Shown here one piece after another: positions 19,513 through 29,202 of a DNA stretch of 64,000 nucleotides. The stretch is from an uncultured Paracoccaceae bacterium. Its GTDB lineage: Bacteria; Pseudomonadota; Alphaproteobacteria; Rhodobacterales; Rhodobacteraceae. A program made the position numbers and the translations under genes. The stretch is from contig CANKVU010000008.1 of NCBI GenBank assembly GCA_947487205.1, positions 1-64,000 of the forward strand, given 5' to 3'. The notes below the pieces were generated by a model. That model saw only the letters and a list, made by a program, of their open reading frames with translations. It was not told the origin of the DNA and made no database searches. The first letter of the stretch is position 1. Each line of letters begins with the position of its first letter.

Positions 19513-19638
19513 GCCTAGTCCTTCGGGGGCATTCGCCCCTCTTCTCGCGCGTCGAGCTTGGTGCCGTCCAAGCCTAGGCCACGCCCGGCACACCCGCAAT
19601 CGCAAAAACCGGGCGGCTCGGGCTTGGTTCCGGACTCG

Positions 19639-20271
19639 TCAGGACGACGTTTCGTCGGTCGCCTTCCGGTCCTCGACGATCTCGTCGATCAGGCCCCATT
19701 CCTGCGCCTCCTCGGGCGACATGAAGCGGTCCCGCTCGAGCGCGTCGTGAACGGTCTGCAGGTCCTGCCCGGTATGCTTGACGTAGATCTGGTTCAGCCG
19801 GTCCTTCAGCTTCTGGGTCTCCTGGGCGTGGATCATGATGTCCGTCGCCTGGCCCTGGTATCCGCCCGAGGGCTGGTGGACCATGATCCGGCTGTTGGGC
19901 AGCGAGAAGCGCATGCCGGGCGCACCCGCCGTCAGCAGCAGGGAGCCCATCGACGCCGCCTGTCCGACGACGAGCGTCGACACCTTGGGCCGGATGTACT
20001 GCATCGTGTCGTAGATCGAGAGCCCGCTCGTCACCACCCCGCCGGGCGAGTTGATGTACATCGAGATCTCCTTCTTGGGGTTCTCGGCCTCGAGATGCAG
20101 AAGCTGCGCCACGACGAGGCTCGACATCCCGTCATGGACGGGGCCCGAGAGAAAGATGATCCGCTCCTTCAGCAGGCGCGAGAAGATGTCGTAGGCCCGC
20201 TCTCCCCGCGAGGTCTGCTCGACGACCATGGGGACGAGGTTGTTCATGTAATGCTCGTAGGGGTCGCGCAT
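19639..20271 (-). CDS. clpP: ATP-dependent Clp protease proteolytic subunit
   Basis: A 210-residue serine peptidase forming the barrel of ClpXP/ClpAP. The catalytic Ser107 is in [11 protein letters not shown] and His132 is in [11 protein letters not shown]. The family signature [19 protein letters not shown] and the N-terminal [16 protein letters not shown] handle are present. The gene precedes clpX in a normal clpP-clpX arrangement. Confidence 0.97.
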   Translation of the reverse strand: MRDPYEHYMNNLVPMVVEQTSRGERAYDIFSRLLKERIIFLSGPVHDGMSSLVVAQLLHLEAENPKKEISMYINSPGGVVTSGLSIYDTMQYIRPKVSTLVVGQAASMGSLLLTAGAPGMRFSLPNSRIMVHQPSGGYQGQATDIMIHAQETQKLKDRLNQIYVKHTGQDLQTVHDALERDRFMSPEEAQEWGLIDEIVEDRKATDETSS

Positions 20272-20383
20272 GGACCGGCCCTTTCGTTTTGCCTGCCTAT
20301 CGAAGTCGCATGACTCTTATGCATGGCCGCCGACAGCCGCAAGGAGAGCGCCCCCCGTGACGGATCCGCCAGCCGACCGGCCG

Positions 20384-21493
20384 TCAGTACGCCGCCTCGA
20401 GGCAGCGGACCAGCGCGGCCCGGTCGAGGCGGACGGGATTGGAGCGCATCGAGGACGACCCCTCAGCCGCCTCCGCGACGGCGGCGATGTCGGCGCGCGC
20501 GAGGCCCATCTCGCCGAGCCCTGGCAGACCGTGGTCGCGCGCCCAGCCCGCCAGGTCCGGTCCTACCGCCGCGGCGATCAAGCCGCGCAGCTCGGCGATC
20601 CTTGCCGGATCCGCGCCCGCCGCGGCATTCGCCGCCAGAACATGGGGCAGCAACGCCCCGCATACGGCCCCGTGCGGTGCGCCCGAGACGCCGCCGACCG
20701 GGCCGGCCAGACCGTGCACGGCGCCTAGCCCGGCATTGGCCAGGCACAGGCCCCCGGCGAGACTGACATGGGACATCGTGTCCCGCGCGTCGGGGTCCTC
20801 TTGCGTCATCAGGCGGGCCAGGGCCGCGAGCCCGGCGGGGATCGCGTCGCGGGCGAGCGCATCCGTCAGCCGGTTGGCCCGGGAGGACAGGTAGGGTTCG
20901 ATCACCTGCGTCACCGCGTCGAGGCCCGAGGCGAGCGTTACCCTGCCCGGGCAGCCATCGGTCAGGGCGGGGTCCACGACGGCGAGGTCCGCCAGCATCC
21001 GGTCGTCGCGCAACGAGACCTTGCGGCGCGCCTGGGGGACCGAGATCACGGCGTTGGCCGTCACCTCGGCCCCGGTTCCCGCCGTCGTGGGCACCGCCAC
21101 GAAGGGCAGCGGCGCGGCCTCCAGCGGGCGGCCGGCCCCCACGATCTCCAGATGCGCCATCAGCCCCCCCGGCGCGGGGGCCAGCGCCGCGACGGCCTTG
21201 CCGGCGTCGATCACGGCGCCGCCGCCCAGGGCCACGACCGCCCCGGCACCGTGGTCGCGCGCCGCAATCGTGGCCGCCTCGACCAGGGCCACGTCCGGCT
21301 CGGCCGCGACGGCGACGCGCGCCACGGCGATCCCGGCCGCGTCCAGCTCGTTTGCCAGCCATTCGGCGCGCACCGCGGTGGCGCCGTGAAAGAGGATCAC
21401 GCGCTCTGCGAACCGACCGACCCGCGCCCCGAGCCCGGCCGAGACGCCACGGCCGAACAGGATCTCGGCGGCGGTGCGGAACGAATGGGCCAT
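20384..21493 (-). CDS. Iron-containing alcohol dehydrogenase / maleylacetate reductase family
   Basis: A 369-residue group III dehydrogenase. The nucleotide-binding motif GGGAVIDAGKAVAAL and the typical PTTAGTGAEVTANAVIS block are clear. Metal ligands are expected from DPALTDGCPG, ASGLDAVTQVIE, NAGLGAVHGLAGPVGG and GAPHGAVCGALLPHV. The start at 21493 follows AGGAG; a longer frame to 21904 overlaps the regulator gene and is not credible. The gene lies 11 bases after the MarR/OhrR gene, so they probably form an operon. The length and the GAPHGAVCGALLPHV block resemble maleylacetate reductases as much as alcohol dehydrogenases. The substrate is undetermined. Confidence 0.82.
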   Translation of the reverse strand: MAHSFRTAAEILFGRGVSAGLGARVGRFAERVILFHGATAVRAEWLANELDAAGIAVARVAVAAEPDVALVEAATIAARDHGAGAVVALGGGAVIDAGKAVAALAPAPGGLMAHLEIVGAGRPLEAAPLPFVAVPTTAGTGAEVTANAVISVPQARRKVSLRDDRMLADLAVVDPALTDGCPGRVTLASGLDAVTQVIEPYLSSRANRLTDALARDAIPAGLAALARLMTQEDPDARDTMSHVSLAGGLCLANAGLGAVHGLAGPVGGVSGAPHGAVCGALLPHVLAANAAAGADPARIAELRGLIAAAVGPDLAGWARDHGLPGLGEMGLARADIAAVAEAAEGSSSMRSNPVRLDRAALVRCLEAAY

Positions 21494-21504
21494 TCGCGGA
21501 GCTC

Positions 21505-21948
21505 CTAGTCCTGGCCGAAGGCCCGGCGCAGGCCGATGAGCTTGTCGCGCAGGGCGCGGATCTCGTTTGGGTCGAGGCCGGTCGCGCCCTCGACGCAGGC
21601 GGGGATATGAAGCGCCTCGGCCCGCAGCGCGCGGCCGCGGGGGGTGAGGCCCACCTCCACCCGCCGCTCGTCTATTTCCGAGCGCCGCCGCGTGACGAGG
21701 CCCGCGGCCTCCAGGCGCTTCAGCAGCGGCGTCACGGTCGAGGTTTCGAGCCCCAGCCGCTCCCCGATCCGTCCGACCGTATTCTCCTGCCCCGTCCAGA
21801 GGACGATCATCACGAGATATTGCGGGTAGGTCAGCCCGAGCGGATCGAGAAGCGGCTTGTAGAGGCGTCCGAACGACTGCCCCAGCGCGTAGACGTCGAA
21901 GCACAGCATGTCTTCGGGCGTCAGGCAGGGTCCCTCGATCTCGGTCAT
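21505..21948 (-). CDS. ohrR: OhrR-type MarR-family peroxide-sensing repressor
   Basis: A 147-residue winged-helix regulator. The N-terminal segment MLCFDVYALGQSFGRLYKPL, followed by LDPLGLTYPQYLV, is diagnostic for OhrR, whose Cys in LCF (here Cys16) is oxidised by organic hydroperoxides. A second Cys at residue 118 (HIPACVEG) sits where two-Cys OhrR proteins carry the resolving Cys. The recognition helix region is LETSTVTPLLKRLE and the wing is RRRSEIDERRVEV. It is divergent from an OsmC peroxidase gene, with a strong palindrome between them, which fits autoregulated control of that gene. The start at 21948 was chosen as the one beginning MTEIEGP. Confidence 0.88.
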   Translation of the reverse strand: MTEIEGPCLTPEDMLCFDVYALGQSFGRLYKPLLDPLGLTYPQYLVMIVLWTGQENTVGRIGERLGLETSTVTPLLKRLEAAGLVTRRRSEIDERRVEVGLTPRGRALRAEALHIPACVEGATGLDPNEIRALRDKLIGLRRAFGQD

Positions 21949-22015
21949 GGGGCGGAGATTATGGCCGCCGCGCGGCGCCCGCAAGCTTGACCGGGCGGCG
22001 CGCGAACCTATCGTT

Positions 22016-22046
22016 CGCGATATAATCGCGTGGAAAATTCACGCGA
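22016..22046. promoter_or_regulatory. Candidate OhrR operator: two overlapping palindromes
   Basis: CGCGAT-ATA-ATCGCG (22016-22030) is a perfect 6-base inverted repeat. It overlaps a second dyad at 22026-22046, TCGCGTG and CACGCGA separated by seven AT-rich bases. Both lie between ohrR and osmC. Confidence 0.6.
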
Positions 22047-22127
22047 CCGCCTCCCGGGGCGGAACGACCCAACCGGCGCGGCGTTTCAGGGCCGCACCAC
22101 CCATCGACACGAGGAAGGGAGATCACC

Positions 22128-22556
22128 ATGCCCAAGCATACCGGTTCCGCACATTGGGAAGGCGGCCTGCAGGACGGCAAAGGCACCGTTTCGACCGGCA
22201 CGGGCGTCCTCAAGGACCAGCCCTACGGCTTCAAGTCGCGGTTCGAGGACGGCACCAACACCAACCCCGAAGAACTGATCGGCGCCGCGCACGCGGCCTG
22301 CTTCTCGATGGCGTTCTCGATGATCCTCGGCCAGCACGACCTGACCGCCGAAACGATCGACACCAAGGCCGATGTCAGCCTCGAGAAGGAAGGCGACGGC
22401 TTCGCCATCAAGTCGATCCATCTCGACATGACGGCCAAGGTCCCCGGCGCCGACGAGGAGACCTTCCAGAAGGCGGCCACCGCCGCGAAGGAGGGCTGCC
22501 CGGTGTCGAAGGCTCTGGCCGCGCCCGCGATCACGCTCGACGCCAAGCTGGCCTGA
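22128..22556 (+). CDS. OsmC-family organic hydroperoxide reductase
   Basis: A 142-residue peroxidase of the OsmC/Ohr superfamily that reduces organic hydroperoxides using a reactive Cys pair. Cys58 is in GAAHAACFSMAFS and Cys124 is in KEGCPVSKAL. The opening WEGGLQDGKGTVST and NPEELIGAAHA resemble OsmC more than classic Ohr. The ATG at 22128 has AGGAAGGGAG upstream. Divergence from ohrR across the palindromic region implies peroxide-inducible expression. A strong GC hairpin follows the stop. Confidence 0.9.
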   Translation: MPKHTGSAHWEGGLQDGKGTVSTGTGVLKDQPYGFKSRFEDGTNTNPEELIGAAHAACFSMAFSMILGQHDLTAETIDTKADVSLEKEGDGFAIKSIHLDMTAKVPGADEETFQKAATAAKEGCPVSKALAAPAITLDAKLA

Positions 22557-22566
22557 TCGCCCTCCC

Positions 22567-22593
22567 GCCGCCCCCGCATCGGGCGGGGGCGGC
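22567..22593 (+). terminator. Probable terminator hairpin after osmC
   Basis: A perfect 11-base GC stem (GCCGCCCCCGC with its complement) has a five-base loop and begins 11 bases after the stop. It lacks a T tract, so factor-dependent or partial termination is possible. Confidence 0.5.
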
Positions 22594-22639
22594 GACCCGC
22601 CATCTTTCCCCGGTCGGCGTTCCGCCCCATATCGGGAGG

Positions 22640-23323
22640 ATGCTGAAACTCACCCCGATCCTGCTGGCGATCGGCTGGGCGCTGGTCATGTACCGCGTCT
22701 CGGTCTGGCGCACGGCGAAAGAGCTAGACGCGAAATCGACCGAATTGGCCGATACGCGGCTGCGCGGCCTGTGCGACCGGATGGCGCGCGCGCTCGAGAT
22801 CGACCGCATCCGCGTTCATGTCTACGAGATCGACCCCGTGAATGGGCTTGCCGCTCCCGACGGTCGGATCTTCATCACTCGGGGCTTCTACGAGCGATAC
22901 CGCGCCGGCGAGGTGAGCGCCGAAGAGATGGCGAGCGTCATCGCCCACGAACTGGGCCATGTCGCGCTCGGCCACGCCAAGCGGCGCATGATCGACTTTT
23001 CGGGGCAGAACGCGATCCGGACCGCCGCGGCCATGATCCTGGGACGGCTAATACCGGGCGTGGGGGTGCTGATCGCGAACGTGCTCGGCCGCCTGATCTC
23101 GGCCCGGCTCTCGCGACAGGACGAATACGAGGCCGACGCCTATGCCTCGGCGCTGCTGATCCGCGCCGGGATCGGCACCGCGCCGCAGAAGGCACTGCTC
23201 GAGAAGCTAGGCCGCCTGTCGGGGGGCGCCGGGGGCACGCCCGCCTGGCTTCTGAGCCATCCCCGGACGGAAGAGCGTGTGGCCGCCATCGACGCCAACG
23301 AGGCACGGTGGCTGTCCACCTGA
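22640..23323 (+). CDS. M48-family zinc metalloprotease, membrane anchored
   Basis: A 227-residue peptidase. One hydrophobic helix at about residues 4-20 (LTPILLAIGWALVMYRV) anchors it. The zinc motif HELGH is at residues 103-107, with the third ligand in the DEYEADAYA segment. NGLAAPDGRIFITRGF and the C-terminal LSHPRTEERVAAI are typical of M48B/HtpX-like enzymes. A second hydrophobic stretch (AAMILGRLIPGVGVLIANVL) lies after the active site. The ATG at 22640 follows GGGAGG. It likely takes part in membrane or envelope protein turnover. Confidence 0.88.
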   Translation: MLKLTPILLAIGWALVMYRVSVWRTAKELDAKSTELADTRLRGLCDRMARALEIDRIRVHVYEIDPVNGLAAPDGRIFITRGFYERYRAGEVSAEEMASVIAHELGHVALGHAKRRMIDFSGQNAIRTAAAMILGRLIPGVGVLIANVLGRLISARLSRQDEYEADAYASALLIRAGIGTAPQKALLEKLGRLSGGAGGTPAWLLSHPRTEERVAAIDANEARWLST

Positions 23324-23386
23324 TCCCTCTGGCCAAGCTCCGCGACCCGCGCCATGGTGCCGCTCCAGGGGAGAGAGGAAATTCGC

Positions 23387-23872
23387 ATGACACACGCCAC
23401 GTCCGCCGCCGAACTGCCCGACCTCGAGCGGATGCAGGACTTCTCGGGCCTCGAATTCGTGCAGGCGATGCTGTCCGGCGACCTGCCCGGGCCGCCGATC
23501 GCGCAGACCCTGAACTACGAGATCGAGGAGGTGGAGGAGGGCCGCGTCACCTTCACGGGCACGCCGCGCTTCGCGCATCTGAACCCGATGGGGGGCGTCC
23601 ACGGCGGCTGGTACGGGACGCTGCTCGACAGCGCGATGGCCTGCGCGGTGATGACCAAGGTCCCGTTGGGATCGACCTACACCACGCTCGAATACAAGGT
23701 GAACATCTGCCGATCGCTGGCCTGCGACACCCCGATCCGCGCCACCGGGACCGTCTCCCATGGCGGCCGCAGGACCGCGCTCGCCTCGGGGGAGATCCGG
23801 GGCCTCGATGACGGGCGCCTCTATGCGACCGGGTCGACGACCTGCCTGATCATGGCCCTGCCCGATCACTGA
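23387..23872 (+). CDS. PaaI-family hotdog thioesterase
   Basis: A 161-residue single hotdog-fold acyl-CoA thioesterase. The helix/active-site block HLNPMGGVHGGWYGTLLDSA holds the usual HGG and the Asp that polarises water. TLEYKVNICRSLACDTPIRA and the ending YATGSTTCLIM are standard. The start at 23387 follows GAGAGGAA. It is probably transcribed with the upstream M48 gene (gap about 60 bases), though no functional link is evident. The acyl substrate is unknown. Confidence 0.85.
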   Translation: MTHATSAAELPDLERMQDFSGLEFVQAMLSGDLPGPPIAQTLNYEIEEVEEGRVTFTGTPRFAHLNPMGGVHGGWYGTLLDSAMACAVMTKVPLGSTYTTLEYKVNICRSLACDTPIRATGTVSHGGRRTALASGEIRGLDDGRLYATGSTTCLIMALPDH

Positions 23873-23997
23873 CCCCGGGACCGGGGCCGCGCGCCCCGAC
23901 GCCGATGGCGACGCCTCCCGCGCCTTCGCTGTATCGACGGGTCGTCGAACCCGTTAGGGAGGGGCCGCACTTCTCCTTCCAAAGGCGGGACCATAAC

Positions 23998-24804
23998 ATG
24001 GCCACCCTTCCCAACATGCTTATCGTCGGCGCGCAGAAGGCCGGCACGACGTGGTTGCACCACAACCTCAAGAAGTCGCGCCATTTCTTCGGCTCCGAGA
24101 ACAAGGAGCTGAGCGGCTTCAATCACGCCAATTACCGCGCCCGGCTGGAGGATTACGCCCGGAACTTCGAGGAGGCGGGCGAGGCCACCTACGTCTTCGA
24201 ATCGACGCCGGCCTATTTCGACGTGCGGTACCGCCGGACCGACCCTGCGCGGAACATCGCCGACACGCTGGAGGACCCCCGGATCATCGTCATCCTCCGC
24301 GATCCGATCGATCGCTACGAATCCGCGATGACCCATCACATGATGCGCGAGAAGATCCCCTACACCCCGGTCATCGACGAGGTCACGAACCGCTTCAACG
24401 CGCACAGTTTCGGGTTCTATGCCCGCATCCTCGCCCATTGGCGGGCGATCTTTCCGAACATGGGCGTCTTCTTCTATGACGACCTGCAGCGCGATCCGGT
24501 GGCCTTCATGCAGTCGATCTTCGACCATCTGGGGGTGGAGAACGACCTCGACCCGGAGATCGTCGGCGCCAAGCTCCACTACAAGGAGAAGAAGGCCAAG
24601 AAGCTCGGCGGAGACTGGGTCACCCTGCCGCGTCTTTCGCCCCGGGTGCGCCGGCAACTCAAGCGCGACTATGCCGCCGACACGGCGGAACTCGGGCGGA
24701 TGACGGGGCGCGACCTGTCGCACTGGCTGCAGACGCCGGGTCCGGTCGCCAGCGCGATGATCTCCGTCTCCCAGCGTCTGGGCGGGCTTCGCCGGGGGGC
24801 CTGA
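23998..24804 (+). CDS. Sulfotransferase-domain protein
   Basis: A 268-residue PAPS-dependent sulfotransferase of the heparan-sulfotransferase-like (Sulfotransfer) group. The 5'-phosphosulfate loop is [15 protein letters not shown] near the N-terminus and the 3'-phosphate motif is [18 protein letters not shown] at about 98-115. There is no signal peptide, so it acts in the cytoplasm. A Lys-rich segment ([12 protein letters not shown]) lies near residue 200. The gene is alone; the acceptor could be a polysaccharide or a small metabolite. Marine Rhodobacteraceae often carry such genes, but no polysaccharide cluster is visible here. Confidence 0.85.
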   Translation: MATLPNMLIVGAQKAGTTWLHHNLKKSRHFFGSENKELSGFNHANYRARLEDYARNFEEAGEATYVFESTPAYFDVRYRRTDPARNIADTLEDPRIIVILRDPIDRYESAMTHHMMREKIPYTPVIDEVTNRFNAHSFGFYARILAHWRAIFPNMGVFFYDDLQRDPVAFMQSIFDHLGVENDLDPEIVGAKLHYKEKKAKKLGGDWVTLPRLSPRVRRQLKRDYAADTAELGRMTGRDLSHWLQTPGPVASAMISVSQRLGGLRRGA

Positions 24805-24880
24805 AGCCGGGATTGCCGGCTTTCCCTCGCGGGCGCGTTTGGCTATCTCCTCGGCCGACCGATCAGAGGATGACCGACCC

Positions 24881-27800
24881 ATGGCGATGGAGAAGACCTT
24901 CGACGCGCGCGCGGCCGAGCCGCGGATCTACGACGCCTGGGAACGCGCGGGCGCCTTCGCCGCGGGCGCCAATGCCCGTCCCGGCGCCGAGACCTTCTCT
25001 ATCATGATCCCGCCGCCGAACGTGACGGGGTCGCTGCACATGGGCCACGCCTTCAACAACACGTTGCAGGACATCCTGGTGCGATGGAAGCGGATGCAGG
25101 GCTGTGACGTGCTCTGGCAGCCCGGCACCGACCATGCCGGCATCGCCACGCAGATGGTGACCGAGCGCGAGATGGCCGCCAACGGCGAGCCGACCCGCAC
25201 CGAGATGGGCCGGGCGGCCTTCCTCGATCGCGTGTGGGCGCAGAAGAAGAAGTCGCGCGGCACCATCATCGGGCAGCTCAAGCGCCTCGGCGCGTCCGCC
25301 GACTGGAGCCGGGAGGCCTTCACCATGGCCGGCGCGCCGGGCGACCCCGACGCGCAGGAGGGACAGCAGGATTTCCACGCGGCCGTCATCCGCACCTTCG
25401 TCAAGCTCTACGAGGACGGGGTGATCTATCGCGGCAAGCGGCTGGTGAACTGGGACCCGCATTTCGAGACCGCGATCTCGGACCTGGAGGTCGAGAGCGT
25501 CGAGACGCAGGGCCACATGTGGCATTTCCGTTATCCGCTCGCGGACGGCGAGACCTATAGCTACGTGGAGCGCGACGCCGATGGGACCGTGCTCTTCGAG
25601 GAAGAGCGCGACTACATCTCCATCGCGACCACGCGACCCGAGACGATGCTCGGCGACGGCGCCATCGCGGTCCACCCGTCGGACGCGCGCTACGCGCCCC
25701 TGGTCGGCAAGCTCTGCGAGATCCCGGTGGGGCCGAAGGAGCGCCGCCGCCACATTCCGATCATCACGGACGAGTATCCCGACCCCGAATTCGGCTCCGG
25801 CGCGGTCAAGATCACCGGCGCCCACGATTTCAACGATTACGGCGTCGCCACCCGGGCCGGCATCCCGCTCTATGCGCTGATGGACACGCGAGGCCGGATG
25901 CGGACCGACGGCCTGCCCTATGACGAAGCCGCCGATTGGGCGGGACAGATCGCCCGGGGCGAGGAGGAGGCGCCGCGCGACGCCGCCCGGATCAACCTGG
26001 TCCCCGACGCCTATCGCGGGCTCGACCGCTTCGAGGCCCGCAGGAAGATCGTCGACGACATCACCGCCGAAGGCCTGGCGGTCATGGTCCCGCCGACGGA
26101 CCCGCGCTTGGGGCGCCGGGCGGCCAGGCCCGCCGCGCCCGAGGAAGGCGGCGAGGCCCGCGACGAGCAGCTGGTCCCGCTGGTCGAGGAAAAGGCGATC
26201 ATGCAGCCATTCGGCGACCGCTCGAAGGTGGTGATCGAGCCGATGCTGACCGACCAGTGGTTCGTGGATGCCGACCGCATCGTGGGCCCGGCCATCGACG
26301 CCGTCCGCAAGGGGCGCGACCGCGCGCCCGGTTCGCTCGACGGCACCCGGATCCTGCCCGACCGCGACGCGCGCGTCTATTTCCATTGGCTGGAGAACAT
26401 CGAGCCCTGGTGCATCTCGCGCCAGCTGTGGTGGGGCCACCGGATCCCGGTGTGGTACGGGCTCGACCTGCACACGTCGAGCTTTCACGACGACGAGGGC
26501 AACGAGGCGCTGGACGAGGTCGAGCTTCTGGCGCTCCTGACCCGCGACCACCTGGTCCATTACGGCGCGATCCACCGGGCGGGGGAGGCATTCGATGGCG
26601 TGACGGACCGCTTCCGCGACGCTCTGGCCGGGCTGCCGCACCCGCTCCATGCCGCCCGCGTCATCGAGGTCGAGTGCCGCGAGGAGGCGATCCACGCCTT
26701 CGCCCGGTCGCTGGCCGAGTACAACCTGAGCCAGGATCCGACCACCCTCGTCTATCCCGTCTGGCAGGATGCCGATGTCCTCGACACCTGGTTCTCCTCC
26801 GGTCTCTGGCCGCTCGGGACGCTGGGCTGGACCGGCGATCCGGCGGTTGACGCCGGCAACGCGGCGCTGGCGAAATATTTCCCCACCTCGGTCCTGATCA
26901 CCGGGTTCGACATCATCTTCTTCTGGGTCGCCCGGATGATGATGATGCAATACGCCATGGTGGGCGAAAAGCCGTTCCACACCGTCTACGTCCATGCGCT
27001 CGTCCGCGACGAGAAGGGGCGCAAGATGTCGAAATCGCTCGGCAACGTCATCGACCCCCTGACCCTGATCGACGAATACGGCGCCGACGCGGTCCGGTTC
27101 ACGCTCGCCTCAATGGCGGCGATGGGACGGGACCTGAAACTGTCGAAGGACCGGGTGGCAGGATACCGCAATTTCGGCACCAAGTTGTGGAACGCGTTCC
27201 GCTTCGCCGAGATGAACGGCGTCGGGTTCTCGGCCGACGGAAAGCCGACCCGGCTGCGGCCGGAGGCCGACATCACGCAGACCGCCAACCTGTGGATCCT
27301 GGGCGAGCTTGGCCGCACCCGCGACACGGTCCACGCCGCACTCGAGGAGTACCGCTTCAACGACGCGGCGAACACGCTCTATGCCTTCGTGTGGGGGCGC
27401 GTCTGCGACTGGTATCTCGAACTGGCGAAACCGCTCTTCGCCGCCGATGACGAGGGCGTGGTCGAGGAAACCCGCGGCGTCATGGCCTATGTGCTCGATC
27501 GCTGCCTGGTCCTTCTGCATCCGTTCATGCCGTTCGTCACGGAGGAGCTGTGGGGGGATCGGCGCGCCATGCTGATCCACGCCGCCTGGCCCGAGGAGGG
27601 CACGCGCGATCTGGTCGACGACGCCGCCGATCGGGAGATGTCCTGGGTCATCGCCCTGATCGAGCAGATCCGTTCGGTTCGCGGCGAGATGAACGTTCCC
27701 GCCGCCCTGCAGGCCCCGCTTCTGCTGGTGGATCTCGACGATCCGGGGCGGTCGGCCTGGCAGCGCAACGAGGCCCTGATCCGGCGGCTCGCCCGCATCG

Positions 27801-28099
27801 ACAGCCTCGACGAGGTCGCGGAGCCGCCGAAGGGCGCGATGACGATCCCCGTTCCGGGCGGAACCTTCGCCCTGCCGCTCGCCGATCTGATCGACGTGAC
27901 GGCCGAGAAGGCGCGGATCGACAAGGCTCTGGCGAAGATCGGCAAGGACATTTCCGGCCTCGAAGGGCGGCTCGGGAACCCGAAGTTCCGCCAGAGCGCG
28001 CCCGCCGAGGTGATCGCCGAGACGGAGACGCTCCTGTCCGAGAAGACGGACGAGAGAGAGCGCCTGCGGGCCGCGCAGGCCCGGCTGGCGGAGATCTGA
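24881..28099 (+). CDS. valS: Valyl-tRNA synthetase
   Basis: A 1072-residue class I aminoacyl-tRNA synthetase. The HIGH-type motif is [17 protein letters not shown] near residue 45 and the KMSKS loop is [11 protein letters not shown] near residue 714. The editing domain has [17 protein letters not shown] and [15 protein letters not shown]. The C-terminal coiled coil that reaches the tRNA elbow is seen as [20 protein letters not shown]. The ATG at 24881 was preferred to 24839. Its TGA overlaps the ATG of the next gene by one base, so the aminotransferase gene is co-translated. Confidence 0.97.
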   Translation: MAMEKTFDARAAEPRIYDAWERAGAFAAGANARPGAETFSIMIPPPNVTGSLHMGHAFNNTLQDILVRWKRMQGCDVLWQPGTDHAGIATQMVTEREMAANGEPTRTEMGRAAFLDRVWAQKKKSRGTIIGQLKRLGASADWSREAFTMAGAPGDPDAQEGQQDFHAAVIRTFVKLYEDGVIYRGKRLVNWDPHFETAISDLEVESVETQGHMWHFRYPLADGETYSYVERDADGTVLFEEERDYISIATTRPETMLGDGAIAVHPSDARYAPLVGKLCEIPVGPKERRRHIPIITDEYPDPEFGSGAVKITGAHDFNDYGVATRAGIPLYALMDTRGRMRTDGLPYDEAADWAGQIARGEEEAPRDAARINLVPDAYRGLDRFEARRKIVDDITAEGLAVMVPPTDPRLGRRAARPAAPEEGGEARDEQLVPLVEEKAIMQPFGDRSKVVIEPMLTDQWFVDADRIVGPAIDAVRKGRDRAPGSLDGTRILPDRDARVYFHWLENIEPWCISRQLWWGHRIPVWYGLDLHTSSFHDDEGNEALDEVELLALLTRDHLVHYGAIHRAGEAFDGVTDRFRDALAGLPHPLHAARVIEVECREEAIHAFARSLAEYNLSQDPTTLVYPVWQDADVLDTWFSSGLWPLGTLGWTGDPAVDAGNAALAKYFPTSVLITGFDIIFFWVARMMMMQYAMVGEKPFHTVYVHALVRDEKGRKMSKSLGNVIDPLTLIDEYGADAVRFTLASMAAMGRDLKLSKDRVAGYRNFGTKLWNAFRFAEMNGVGFSADGKPTRLRPEADITQTANLWILGELGRTRDTVHAALEEYRFNDAANTLYAFVWGRVCDWYLELAKPLFAADDEGVVEETRGVMAYVLDRCLVLLHPFMPFVTEELWGDRRAMLIHAAWPEEGTRDLVDDAADREMSWVIALIEQIRSVRGEMNVPAALQAPLLLVDLDDPGRSAWQRNEALIRRLARIDSLDEVAEPPKGAMTIPVPGGTFALPLADLIDVTAEKARIDKALAKIGKDISGLEGRLGNPKFRQSAPAEVIAETETLLSEKTDERERLRAAQARLAEI

Positions 28100-29202
28100 T
28101 GGCCGATCCGCGCCTGACCCCGCTGGCCGCGTCGCTTCCCGCTACGGTGCCGTTCGTCGGCCCCGAGCAGCATCAGCGCGACCGGGACATGACGATCCGC
28201 GCCCGCATCGGTGCCAACGAAAGCGTGTTCGGCCCGTCCCCGCACGCGATCGCCGCCATGCGCGCCGCCGCCGGGGAGGCGTGGAAATATCCCGACGCGC
28301 AGAGCTTCGACCTGCGACGCGCCCTGGCGGCGGCGTGCGGGACGGGTATGGAACACATCGTCGTGGGCTCCGGCATCGACGGGCTTCTGGGTTCGCTGGT
28401 GCGCTTGACGGTCGCCCCGGGCGATCCGGTCGTGACCTCGGCGGGCGCCTACCCGACCTTCGCCTACCACGTCGCCGGGCATGGCGGCGTGCTGCACAAG
28501 GTTCCCTACCGGGGCGATCACGAGGATCCAGATGCGCTCCTGGCACGCGGGGCCGAGGTGGGTGCCAAGCTCATCTACATCTCCAACCCCGACAACCCGA
28601 TGGGCACGTGGCACGATCCCGACCGGATCGCGGCGATGATCGCCGCGGTTCCCGACGGCAGCGTGCTCGTCCTCGACGAGGCCTATGTCGACTGCACAGA
28701 TCGGCCCGTCGCGCCGCCGCTGGTGGCCGACGACCCCCGCATGATCCGCATGCGGACCTTCTCCAAGGCGCATGGGCTGGCCGGGGCCCGCATCGGTTAT
28801 GCCCTCGGCCCGGCGCCCCTGATCGCGGCGTTCGACAAGGTCCGCGACCATTTCGGCGTTTCCCGCATCGCGCAGGCCGGCGCTGTCGCCGCCTTGGGCG
28901 ATCACGCCTACCTCGCGCAGGTGCGCGCGTGGATCGCCCGGAGCCGGGACCGGCTGATTTCCATCGCGGCGGAGAACGGCCTGTCGGCGCTGCCGAGCGC
29001 CACCAACTTCGTGGCTATCGACCTCGGCGGCGACGGCGCACGGACCCGCGCCGCGGTGGAGGGGCTGATGGCGCGGGGCATCTTCGTGCGGATGCCGGGC
29101 GTCCCCCCGCTCGATCGCTGCCTGCGCGTGTCGTGCGGGCGGGCCGAGGAGATGGAGCTTCTTGCCACGGCGCTGCCGGAGGTGCTGGCGGAGATCCGTT
29201 AG
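28099..29202 (+). CDS. Histidinol-phosphate aminotransferase-like PLP enzyme
   Basis: A 367-residue fold type I aminotransferase of the HisC family. It opens with GANESVFGPSPHAIAAM, has YISNPDNPMGTWHDP (Asn and Asp contacts to the cofactor ring) and VLDEAYVDC, and binds PLP through Lys223 in TFSKAHGLAGARIGYA. Arg contacts are expected in DRCLRVSCGRAEEM. No other histidine genes are nearby, so it may be a second HisC acting on another amino acid (for example aromatic or imidazole substrates) rather than the biosynthetic one. Translation is coupled to valS. Its stop overlaps the stop of the convergent class V aminotransferase gene (TTAG). Confidence 0.82.
   Translation: MADPRLTPLAASLPATVPFVGPEQHQRDRDMTIRARIGANESVFGPSPHAIAAMRAAAGEAWKYPDAQSFDLRRALAAACGTGMEHIVVGSGIDGLLGSLVRLTVAPGDPVVTSAGAYPTFAYHVAGHGGVLHKVPYRGDHEDPDALLARGAEVGAKLIYISNPDNPMGTWHDPDRIAAMIAAVPDGSVLVLDEAYVDCTDRPVAPPLVADDPRMIRMRTFSKAHGLAGARIGYALGPAPLIAAFDKVRDHFGVSRIAQAGAVAALGDHAYLAQVRAWIARSRDRLISIAAENGLSALPSATNFVAIDLGGDGARTRAAVEGLMARGIFVRMPGVPPLDRCLRVSCGRAEEMELLATALPEVLAEIR

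Noticed and set aside
24863-26995. A 710-codon open frame opposite valS
   Set aside because: valS is certain; the antisense frame is a composition shadow with no domain.
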